DNA of 28,868 nucleotides from Branchiostoma floridae (Eukaryota > Chordata > Leptocardii > Amphioxiformes > Branchiostomatidae). The stretch covers positions 11,710,794 through 11,739,661 of the forward strand of contig NC_049987.1 in assembly GCF_000003815.2 (NCBI RefSeq), in the 5' to 3' direction. Below are positions 10,757-19,829 of this stretch, in pieces (positions within the stretch are counted from its first letter, which is position 1; every line of letters begins with the position of its first letter). A model generated the notes under the pieces. It ran no database searches, was not told the origin of the DNA, and worked only from the letters and a program-made list of their open reading frames with translations. Both the position numbers and the translations under genes were made by a program.

Positions 10757-11283
10757 TTATGTGAAGCCCATACTATAAAGACGTACTTGCAGCAATACTG
10801 TATCTTGGTCAAAAACGAACAGCTTCTGGTTTTGTCCAACTCCACATGATATTGGCTAGTTTGTGCTTGGTATTTTCGAGTTTTTCCTGGTGGTTTTGGT
10901 CTTGTGGTATAAAGTCGGTATCACCTGTTCTCGTTACAGACTATGAAGAAATTCAGGTCAAATAAAGCTTTGCTGCTAAAACATACATATTGTTGTCACC
11001 CCACTTCTTTTGTCTTCTTAACCAATTATAATACTTATAAAACCAGCTAAAAGCACGACGCACTGGAGACCTCTTTCAGCATTTGCCCTGTCTATTCGGA
11101 TAAAATTCGACTACTAGTATACAGTAAATAGGACATGCTGACCAAAAAGACATGTATGCGTTGTGATCTGTACATTGTGTAATAATAGAGCTTCTTTCAA
11201 ATTTTGGACGGCACCGGATTATCTGAATTGTCGTAATCTTTCGACCATGCGTCATTTTTGTTTCATCTCGACAGTATCCCTAA

Positions 11284-11516
11284 TACCCCTGTCACACTAT
11301 CCACGATCTTCGGGCGTATCGATGGAAGATCGGCCATATTTAAGATCGACAGAGGGTTGCGCGTATTTTTCACCTAAAAACTGCCCCTGTCACATGGTAG
11401 CCATACTTTGTACCTTGTACAATTGTTGTGCAATAAAGTTATCATTATAAGCGAGGCTCGGGCGATTGCCGCAGACTCGTCGTCCGATCGATTTTTTACG
11501 CAATGTGACAGGGGTA
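11284..11516. mobile_element. 233-bp MITE, TAA target duplication
   Basis: Ends TACCCCTGTCACA and TGTGACAGGGGTA are perfect 13-bp inverted repeats, flanked by TAA on both sides (11281-11283, 11517-11519). A direct copy of CCCCTGTCACA inside (about 11384) suggests a nested partial copy. No coding capacity. Confidence 0.75.
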
Positions 11517-11683
11517 TAAAACAATCAGATATAGATCTAGTCTTCTATTTGATAACCCATGGTGGTCTGAGGGACAGTATTCTGTATCTGTATCTATATA
11601 GCCGGTAAAACCGCACTTAGGCGAAACACACCAGCTAATTCAGAGTAGGCGAGGAAATCATTTAGCTGTAGGCCCCACTCATA

Positions 11684-11697
11684 AGGGGGGGGGGGGG
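11684..11697. repeat. Poly-G run
   Basis: Uninterrupted run of G ending in GCGTG; a likely sequencing and assembly weak point. Confidence 0.9.
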
Positions 11698-12359
11698 CGT
11701 GAGGCAAATGTATGACATGCTAGAAACGTTGGGATTTTTTTTTGAATATAAACTGCGAAGTTTTGTGTAAGATACGTTCAAATATGATTACATATCGGTC
11801 AGAGAAACTCAGGCGGATCCTCCAAGGTTTCAAAATTGTCACCGATTTCAAGCCATATCTGCCCTCAGAGAGAAGTTTGAGTCTTGCCCATTCTGAGGAC
11901 GCAAATTAAGGCATCAAATTTGACATGATCTATAGACCTAAGTTCGAAAGGCCACAATGCTATGACACCTACATTGAAGCAACCAGTCAACTGCTGTAGG
12001 GAAGGTTTAAAATAGTCCTCGAGGTTTGATTGAACGATCTGTGTAACCTGCCGGTCAAAAGTAGTTACTAATAGGTACTAGTACATGGATATGTTTTTGT
12101 GGCTATTCAGTATTTAGTATTTCAGTGTTCGTAGGTAGCTTTCACCCATTTCTGTACAAAATCTTTTCATTTGCCCCGGTTCTCATCGATCATTAATGCT
12201 CCATTGCGCACGCAGACAACTCTTGCTGAGACAAGGCGGCTACGTGATATGCAAACATCCTAACCTTTTCAAGGCACACTGCTTTTCTCCGCTTTCCTCC
12301 TGCTATGGTCAAAATCCGTAACTTTAATCTGTTCATCGTTAAAGGGTTGTTTAGCACCC

Positions 12360-12377
12360 TATATATATATATATATA
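12360..12377. repeat. (AT)n microsatellite
   Basis: TATATATATATATATATA tract. Confidence 0.9.
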
Positions 12378-12719
12378 CATGTATGATATTTTGTCGTCCA
12401 GAAAAATCATGAGAAGACTGTCATTCTTAATCAATTTGCCAGATATCGTTGTGACATATATATCCAACAAACCCTACTGGCACTTCCACAGAAACTTAAT
12501 TGAGCGGGATTTTCATCTATGTCCTGAATTCTATCTAGCTCACGATATGTATGGCAGCTTAGTTACTGATGATATCTCTATGAATCAGTCCAGTGGAATG
12601 TTTAGTTGTTACGGTCTAATTATGGTTAAGAAGGGATTTACGTATTGTTTTTGCTCCACTTCCTCGTTTTTGTCCTCAACTCTTTCTTCCTTTCTTTCCA
12701 AACATAAAAGGTCACTGAC

Positions 12720-12722
<3 letters not shown>

Positions 12723-12771
<49 letters not shown>

Positions 12772-12900
12772 GTGTGTGTGTGTTGAGAGAGAGTAAGGGT
12801 CTGTGTGTGTGTGTGAGTGAGTGAGTGCGTGTGCGTGATTGAGTGTGAGTGTGTGTGAATGTGTGTGTGTGTGTTTGCGTGTGTGTGTGTGTGTCACAGT

Positions 12901-12946
<46 letters not shown>

Positions 12947-12965
12947 CTGAGTGAGTGTGTGTGTT
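12723..12965 (+). repeat. Compound (TG)n microsatellite
   Basis: About 240 bases of alternating TG with interruptions (GTGAGTGAG, GAGAGAGAG, GTGCGTG). Alternating purine-pyrimidine sequence of this length can form Z-DNA. The Cys/Val and Thr/His frames across it are not genes. Confidence 0.97.
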
Positions 12966-13813
12966 TTTGTTAACCTAGAACTTATGAAGATTAACACTAC
13001 GTATTTGCTTGAAAATGTTACCTTCCTAGTTTATCATGATCAGTTATTTCTTTGTGACTTATATAAAATATTTTCCTTACTTGGGCCTTTTCCTGGCGAA
13101 ATTAACCATAATATATCATGCAAAAATAGGCAACACCCTCCAGACTCTATGTGCACACAACCCCTGTTTATTAAAATTACAAACTCCCCTTCGCCACCCC
13201 CACAATGGGTAATTCCATCCGCTAATGTAGGACCGCACCACACAAAAGCGTAGCTCCGGATCCGTACCACCGACTCAACCAGTATCTGTAGAAAATTATC
13301 CGACAACTTCGGCACTTACATGCTTACAAGTTACAAACAATCTTCCACCGCTTTTATGGGTTAGATCAGTTGACCTGACTAAAATGGAGTTTCTCACCGC
13401 ATTGAACACACGTTCATACCTACATATAGGAAATAATTTGTTTTGTCAGTTCGATAGATTCAATGTTTTTGGTAATTGCGTTTCTGTCGTGAAATATGTT
13501 AATTACTTCTCCCCAGGTAGTAATCAAAAGAAGGATCACCACCTCAGGCTAAGGTGTGTCACCTGTCACACCTGCGTCAGTCATCGCCTAGTCCTTTGTT
13601 TCTTCGTGACGTCTTGAGGAAGCTGTGACCCACTTATCGTCGAAAAAGGAATTCTTCTGTCTTCACCTCCCACATGTGCAGTAACGACATCACAAATTGC
13701 TCATGCGTCATCAATGAGATGGTTATGACGACCGAGTGAAACGTTGTGTCAAGAAACAAGTTTTGAATTGAGTCGGATGAATCTCGACGTAAAGCGGTAC
13801 TTGTAGGGGAAAC

Positions 13814-13877
13814 ATGAAGACTGCAACCCACCTGTTGCTTGTGACTCTACTGGTGGCGCTCGTGCAAGCAGGGGAAG
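13814..13877 (+). CDS. Gene B exon 1 (signal peptide)
   Basis: ATG sits in the same GGAAACATGAAGACTGCA context as gene A. It encodes M-K-T-A-T-H, a leucine/valine core, and V-Q-A-G-E. Donor GAAG|GTAAGT is consensus; 64 nt = 21 codons plus one base. Confidence 0.85.
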
Positions 13878-16292
13878 GTAAGTAATTTTATACTTGGGCA
13901 GTGAAGACAAAGACAATACTATGAGTTTCTCGCCATCACTTAAAGTTTCACTCATGAATTGTATTCGCAGTAGGTCGATGGCAATCGTAAGAGAATCGTA
14001 AGAGAAACGTATGTATCACCCACGAGTATCTTTATAGCCATGTAGGAAGTTGTCTATCTTACAGATGGAATTGTCCAAACTGACACAATACATCACCGCC
14101 ATTTTGAAATCTGTAGACACATAGTGATATACACAACTCGAGATGCTCGAGACTTTTGAGAGATTATTCCGCCTCACGTAAGTTAGAAACCTAAGAAAAG
14201 CACATCTATAAAGCTGTTGGATTGTTTGTGCTATACCACAAAATCGTAGATTCTTAAGTGATTTTGATATTCGGTTGTTTCGATTTCTTGTAGTGCAGGA
14301 TCTATTAAAGTCATGGAAAGACATGGACATCCTGAAAAACATCGCGAATGGCGACAAGGCACTGTACAATGGTAAGTAGGAATAAACTTTTTGTGATGCA
14401 CTTAGCGTCATAACTGGCGCAATTACCTGTTTTTGTAATATTCATAACATTTCTCTTTTAAATAATTAGTAAAATTATGATTGATTTCACTTAGTGTCAT
14501 AACTGGCGTAATTACCTGTTTTTGTAATATTGATAACATTTCTCTTTTAAATAATTAGTAAAATTATGATTGATTTCACTTAGTGTCATAACTGGCATAA
14601 TTACCTGTTTTTGTAATATTGATAACATTTCTCTTTTAAATAATTAGTAAACTTATGATTGATTTCACTTAGTGTCATAACTGGCGTAATTACCTGTTTT
14701 TGTAGTATTGATAACATTTCTCTTTTAAATAATTAGTAAACTTATGCATTTCCTCGAGAGTACACAAATTCTGTTAAATCGTTTCGATAAACATGCATAA
14801 ACATACAGTGATATCAATATTATTCAAACACGCAGTGATATCAATATTGTTCAGATGGATTTTCATCGCTTCGTTTGTGTAGGTTTTGGTTTTATCATAT
14901 GTTAGATATGTTAGATATTCTGTATCGTTTGTCCAAAGATGCTGCATTCCAGAAGGAAGCCGGAGAGACTTTAGACAGAATCAGGCGTGTTGTAACCAAC
15001 ATGTCTCCTGACGAGAGACAAAAGAGTAAGTCATGCGCCATCTTTGTTCCCTTCTATATTCATTATTATGGGTTATGCAGAACATAAAAAATTATCCAAA
15101 TTCTTTGAAATTTTTTGAAAAATGTTTTTCTTATGCTTTCTTCTCAAAAAGAAGATAACGTGCATAATTTTGTCCTGCGAGTGGGGACTAAGCCCACACC
15201 ACACCCCACCACACCCCATCCGTTCACCAGAGACAATTTGATGTCATTCTGTGATTAATTTACAGAAGCTTTGAAAACTTAATTGACGCATCAAAAAGCC
15301 CACAAAATGGAAATACAACATCAATCCTACATTCATAATACATTTTGTATATCCGTAATATCAAGTTACAATCATGTAAAACTAATCGTTGGTTTCAAGA
15401 CATTTTCCAACATCAATCTTTCATACGACAGCCCATATTTGCACTATGAGAGTTATTTAGTTGTCACATGAAAGTTCCGCCATGTCTTTTCAGACATTAG
15501 ATAAAGAAAATGCCATTCTTCTATGGTATCCAAGTGAAAAATGGGCAGGGTTCGCCCCCAGCATATGCAAGATTACTGTGTGTTTAGGCAAACAATACAA
15601 TCATGTAGGTGACACGGTTTACTGGACGACAGGATTCCAGTCAAACAGGATTTCTTGATAAGGCCATGTTGATTTGATTATATGGGTGTCGTCCTCTGCA
15701 GGGAATAAAAAAACGGATGCGAGCGTGCGGATCAAAAAAAAAGTTTGACAAAATAAAGTTTCCTTCATTATTAAATCAGAGTGATCAGGAAGGTTGAACA
15801 AAAGAATACACAGAATACAGTATACCAACGATAGATTCTACATTTTTGTTCTTTCGCATCTTCTTTGACCTTGTAATGTTCTTTGACATTGGTGTACGTT
15901 TTCCGATATCTATTTTTGCAATCTACGGCATATGTTTGTTTATTTTGAAGCTGCTTTGTTGAGTATGGTTGAAAACTTTTTTTTTATTTTGGAAACGGTC
16001 GAAAATTTATGCGCGGATGCCATCCATATAATCAATTCATCATGGCCTAGTGGTTCGGTCGAATGCATTGATAGACCACAACCCTCGGTGTATCAAAATT
16101 CTTGGTGGGAAAGCGCACTGACAATTGGGTCGCTAACAGTATTACAACTGTTTGTTTTTTTCTCTCTATCTCACAGTGCGTCTCACTGTAGCCAAGCACA
16201 TCGGACCACAAGGGGCCCAGAGGATCTTAGCCTTCTCCAAGATGTTGAAACGTTTGAAACCCGATTTTCGAACACAAATGTCATCGGTTTGA
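13814..16292 (+). CDS. Gene B: small secreted basic peptide precursor (complete, 4 exons)
   Basis: Complete four-exon gene: 13814-13877, 14294-14371, 14939-15025, 16177-16292, giving 114 codons and a TGA. All three introns are phase 1. The signal peptide MKTATHLLLVTLLVALVQA is followed by a cysteine-free chain rich in predicted helix. Landmarks: DLLKSWKDMDILKN (residues 24-37), DAAFQKEA (48-55), DRIRRVV (about 59-65), and a C-terminal 38 residues containing VAKHIGPQGAQRI and KMLKRLKPDFR with net charge about +7. It is a paralogue of gene A in the same orientation about 9 kb downstream, pointing to tandem duplication. Possible dibasic sites are RR and KR. Probably a secreted hormone-like or defence peptide, but no family is recognised. 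Confidence 0.8.
14294..14371 (+). CDS. Gene B exon 2
   Basis: Acceptor GGTTGTTTCGATTTCTTGTAG, donor AATG|GTAAGT, 78 nt. It encodes V, then QDLLKSWKDMDILKN and on to KALYN. An 89-bp minisatellite starts 27 bases after the donor. Confidence 0.82.
14399..14748 (+). repeat. 89-bp minisatellite in gene B intron 2 (about 4 copies)
   Basis: The motif CACTTAGTGTCATAACTGGC recurs at 14399, 14488, 14577 and 14666, an exact 89-bp period. Each copy also has ATTACCTGTTTTTGTAATAT and AACATTTCTCTTTTAAATAA. Copies differ by only a few bases, so the expansion is recent. Confidence 0.95.
14939..15025 (+). CDS. Gene B exon 3 (DAxFQKEA exon)
   Basis: 87 nt, the same length as its gene A counterpart. It begins DAAFQKEAGE with the split codon and ends DERQK before donor AAGA|GTAAGT. 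The acceptor (CTGTATCGTTTGTCCAAAG) is weak in pyrimidines. It is chosen because it keeps phase 1 and aligns with gene A; an upstream acceptor TTTGTGTAG would break phase. Confidence 0.78.
15026..16176. other. Gene B intron 3
   Basis: 1,151 bases. Contains a short CCACACCACACCCC tract near 15192. No exon or element recognised. Confidence 0.6.
16177..16292 (+). CDS. Gene B last exon
   Basis: Acceptor TTTTTTTCTCTCTATCTCACAG is very strong. The exon reads M (split codon) RLTVAKHIGPQGAQ, then a basic stretch KMLKRLKPDFR and TQMSSV with TGA at 16290-16292. The stop region is duplicated downstream at about 16428. Confidence 0.82.
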
Positions 16293-16600
16293 TACACTTG
16301 TTTAGCATTTTTTTTAACTTTTTGGTACTACAGATGTTGTATGTAGCATCAGGGAACACCGAACAGTAAACATACATTTACACCATCTTCACGAAATATG
16401 TAAATATATTTAAGACGTGTATAACGATTTCCGAACACAAATGTCATCGCTTTGATATATGGCCAGCGTTTCCCTTTTGAGCAACTTTTTGCAAGGAGCT
16501 TTTATACTGATAGCTTTAGTGAACACTGAACAGTAAACATACATTTAAACCATCTTCACGAAATATGTAAATATATTTAAGACGTGTGTAACGTAAACCT
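16259..16600 (+). repeat. Tandem duplication of the gene B 3' end (~170-bp unit, 2 copies)
   Basis: Unit 1 starts at CGATTTTCGAACACAAATGT (coding, with the stop) and runs through ACCGAACAGTAAACATAC and ATGTAAATATATTTAAGACG. Unit 2 repeats the same order from CGATTTCCGAACACAAATGT near 16428 to about 16600. The middle of each unit is more diverged than its ends. Unit 2 carries an untranslated copy of the last codons and stop. Confidence 0.85.
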
Positions 16601-16910
16601 CTAATATTTATTTGTATATATTCCCTTCCTGGTAAACATATACCATTGATCGTCCTTGACGAACAATTGGAAAATCATGAATTAAAAATAAATTCCGTAA
16701 AGGTAGTATTATGATTGTAACATGGTTATATGACTGTACCATAAAATTAAGTACTAGTACTAGACACTCTCATTAACCAGTGAAATAATTAGCCCATTAC
16801 CACGTGCTAGTGACACCGAGTGATATGTCACGATTCAGCCATCTTTAGTTTGACTGTAGTACAATGTGTTTTTATTTGCTTTTGCTATAGCTGAAAGCTT
16901 ATCATTGTCA

Positions 16911-16916
16911 AATAAA
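16911..16916 (+). terminator. Candidate poly(A) signal for gene B
   Basis: AATAAA in CAAATAAAACTTTG, followed by TTGTTACTGCTCT, about 620 bases after the stop. Another AATAAA-like site is at about 16688. Either would include the duplicated 3' region in the mRNA. Confidence 0.35.
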
Positions 16917-17162
16917 ACTTTGTTACTGCTCTATAAGCTTCTTTGGTCTTAATCAATAGTGATTTACCGTGCCCTACAATAATGTAGTTGACCACAAGTT
17001 GACAAACTATGGAAATCCTAATTCACTACTGGCTATGTTCTTACGTTCTGATAAAATAAAACAACGCAGGGAACAGTTGTAGATTACATCTGCGAAACAC
17101 TTTTAATTTTAGTGTGTGAGTCACTCCACCTGCTGATTTGCATAATACCTAGTTTTAGGGAC

Positions 17163-17247
17163 TCTCTCGCGCGCACTCTTTTTCTCTCTCTTCTCTCTTT
17201 GTCTCTCTGTGTCTTTCTCTCTCCCTCTCTCTCACTCCTTCTCTCTT

Positions 17248-17328
<81 letters not shown>
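17163..17328 (+). repeat. (CT)n / (CTGT)n compound microsatellite
   Basis: Pyrimidine tract: imperfect CTCTC, then about eight CTGT units (about 17248-17280), then pure CT to 17328. A polypurine-polypyrimidine mirror repeat able to form H-DNA. Confidence 0.96.
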
Positions 17329-17329
<1 letters not shown>

Positions 17330-17456
17330 AGTTGGCTTTAGATGTGAACAAAAGTAGCTTTTCTTCTGACCATGCATTGCTGACTAATCTTGCCAGACGA
17401 TGTTATTCTTCAAGTTAGAACGTCTGATTTTCCGTTTTCATAGAAAACCATACGCC

Positions 17457-17545
17457 CGACCGGCCCTACAGTTGTCGCCACCCATATAGCTAGAAGTGAG
17501 GGGGTCATTAACCCCAGCTAGCGGGAGATTGCGTAAGCACAGGCT
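17457..17545 (+). repeat. Dispersed repeat, copy 2
   Basis: CGACCGGCCCTACAGTTGTC...GGGGGTCATTAACCCC...AGCGGGAGATTGCGTAAGCA. The GGGG(T)CATTAACCCC core is a small hairpin. Could be a SINE or MITE fragment. Confidence 0.7.
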
Positions 17546-17841
17546 ATAACCCCTGACTGTCATTATTCCACACCGCCAGATTATGGATAACTATATATCC
17601 GCAGGCGAAGTACATTTTTCTGACATCTCCACTACCTAAAATAGCACAATTGAAAAGAACCAATTATCTCTGTCCAACAACTGTATCAAACTAACATTCC
17701 AAACCGTGAAACTAAAAACCAGGTGTGCGCTAAGCCAGTTACATGTAAAGAAAATACCAGGGGTAACTACGGGTTATTGGCCTAGATGTTGTCCTGTTGG
17801 AAAGCTACAGAATAAGCCCGGTACTTGCCACCATGATAAGC

Positions 17842-17979
17842 CCTTTCACAGAGATCATAATGCATGTGAGGCGACAGGAATTCTAGGTAACATCTCAAAG
17901 GTCCCCCCCCCAAAAAAAAACTTTGACATAAAACCTAGAATTCCTGTCGCCGCACATGCGTCCTGATCTCTGTGAAAGG
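17842..17979. mobile_element. 138-bp hairpin MITE
   Basis: Arms 17842-17888 and 17933-17979 are inverted repeats matching at 43 of 47 positions (CCTTTCACAGAGATCA... and ...TGATCTCTGTGAAAGG). The 44-base loop holds a C9A9 tract and an inner TCAAAG/CTTTGA pair. The near-perfect arms fit a small foldback MITE better than a microRNA precursor. Confidence 0.72.
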
Positions 17980-18604
17980 ACATATACAATGTACTTAGTA
18001 TCTCACTCACAAAATAAAAAAGGACCGACAGTAAGGTCGGTAACATTGGATTGTTCTTGATGTCGGTTAGCCAGGCAACAGTGCTTTCTTTTATTCATCT
18101 TTATTTTTTCTCTTTTATTTCAGTCAGTGATATATTTTATGAGCATCAACACGCAAAACGCAAGACGCACATTACTTATTTAAAGCCTTTTACTCAAATC
18201 ACAGATTTAAAGCAAGAGCAAAAACTCAATATCAACAAACAAAAATAAATACAAACAGTAACAAAAAAAGTGTTGTATCAACCTTCCCCTTCAATGAATG
18301 AAAGCGTTGACTATAGCTATATCGAGGATGGCATAGTTGCAAATGTGAAAGTGACGTTGACCTTTGTAGCATTAAATAACCTAATGTGCTGTCACTGAGT
18401 TACAGTAATTGTAGGTGCAGTATAATGGAGAGAGATGATAATAGATCAGTTCTTTGGCTGATAAAAAGTTTACAATGCAGAAGGTAGTGCTTAATTGTTT
18501 CGATGATAACCGCATTTACATGTAGGATAATCAATACAATAGTGTTGAAATGGACGGTTGTTTAACTGACTGATGTTTTGTTGGAGCCGTGTAAGATGAT
18601 AGTG
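17980..18604. other. Intergenic region between genes B and C
   Basis: AT-rich sequence between two convergent genes; no feature recognised. Confidence 0.5.
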
Positions 18605-18610
18605 CTTTAT
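18605..18610 (-). terminator. Gene C poly(A) signal
   Basis: TTTATT on the plus strand is AATAAA on the minus strand, 97 bases after the gene C stop. Confidence 0.5.
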
Positions 18611-18706
18611 TAGAACTCCATCGGTAAAAGAGATTACATCTATTAGATGTCAGCTGGTATGCGTAAGGATGTCGCTAGGTGTCGTTGCAAACATTCAAAC
18701 TACGTA

Positions 18707-19829
18707 CTACTGCATCTCCCCGTCGTCATCATCTGAACTATCAGACATGTCTNNNNNNNNNNNNNNNNNNNNNNNNNNNNNNNNNNNNNNNNNNNNNNNN
18801 NNNNNNNNNNNNNNNNNNNNNNNNNNNNNNNNNNNNNNNNNNNNNNNNNNNNCCAATGCACCCCGGACGGAGGTAGATCCTTTGTGAGAAATGCCTGTAC
18901 TTTTTGCCTAATGACGCCTTGTACATTCCACCATTTTCTAGTTTTCAACAATTTTGTGCTGATCTCTTCCCGTACCGGCCATGTCCTCTTCACAGCCGAC
19001 TGCTGCGACATCTGCACAGTCTTCAGAACCTGGAATGACCGACAACGTCTTGTGTTCTGCTGCATGTTCTTTGTAAGACAGCGAGACATCGTGAGGGAAC
19101 CTGGGGTGCGATGTCCACTTCTATCCAACGGCATGGTGTTACTTCTGGACCGTCGTCTGAAACCGTCCTCGCCTTCAAACGTCGACGTCCTACTCAGTGG
19201 AACACACGTTCGGGCCCTTCTACGGCCTCCCTGGTCAATGCTTTCTCTGCCATGCGTAACGTCCTCGAGGTTTGTCCGAACTCGGCCGAGCCATCCGTTT
19301 TTGACGCTGCTGCATCTCCGCATATCTACTAGGGCACCAGAGTTCTGTCTCTCCATCCGTCCTTCCAAAGCATGATGGGTATGCCCGCCATGATTATTGT
19401 GCGACGCACGCTTGTTCAAAATAGATGTACTTTGATATTGAGGTGATTCTTCCGCGCCATTTCTACCAGAATCAGTCTGTTGCCACGCAACAGTCGCAAT
19501 CGGTCTCTTGATCTGTGATACGTCATTGGTGTTTTTACCTTTCTGGGAAGGTACACCTTCATCATCAACATGGCGCGGAGATCCCGGATGTTGGCCACTC
19601 CTGGACAAGCTGAGTGGAGGAGGCATCTGTCTCAGTAGCTGACGGACTTTGTTTGTCTCATAAGTCAAGACGTTAAAACGGATTTGTTGCTCTCGTCTTA
19701 GATGATCCAGTCTGGTTTTAAGGAGTCTTTCCTCTATGTGGTTCTTGATGCCGGCCCGGGAGTCGAAGTCAAACGACTCGTCCCTCTGCATGCCACGTGA
19801 CCCCGGTTTCCTTGGCAACATGACTACAC
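18707..19829 (-). CDS. Gene C last exon (interrupted by the gap)
   Basis: Minus-strand exon entering after GTTCTGCCCGCATTAG, or the TGTAG five bases later; both keep phase. About 325 codons are open up to the gap at 18852. Beyond the gap, another frame gives an acidic tail and TAG at 18707-18709. Residue order: RKPGSRGMQRDESFDFDSR, helical IEERLLKTRLDHLRREQQ, QMPPPLSLSR, then Ser/Arg-rich sequence with RRRSRSNTM and, near the gap, KWWNVQGVIRQKVQAF. AATAAA on the minus strand (18610-18605) lies about 100 bases after the stop. Confidence 0.68.

Larger units (their letters stand above)
11517..13813. other. Intergenic region between the MITE and gene B
   Basis: Holds the poly-G, AT and TG tracts listed separately. 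The frame of about 135 codons at 12379-12786 ends in the TG microsatellite and has no protein-like features. No gene supported. Confidence 0.5.

Noticed and set aside
12379-12997. Frames rich in Cys/Val or Thr/His
   Set aside because: Translations of the TG microsatellite.
14399-14748. Regular spaced repeat that might suggest a CRISPR-like array
   Set aside because: The whole 89-bp unit repeats without variable spacers, in a eukaryotic intron; it is a minisatellite.
14875-15087. Gene B exon 3 starting upstream at TTTGTGTAG
   Set aside because: The longer frame is open, but that acceptor breaks phase with exon 2 and loses alignment with gene A exon 5.
17112-17418. Leu/Ser-rich frames that look like membrane proteins
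   Set aside because: Translations of the CT/CTGT microsatellite.
18884-19375. Plus-strand 163-codon frame opposite gene C
   Set aside because: Shadow of the long minus-strand exon, which has splice support, a plausible stop and a poly(A) signal.
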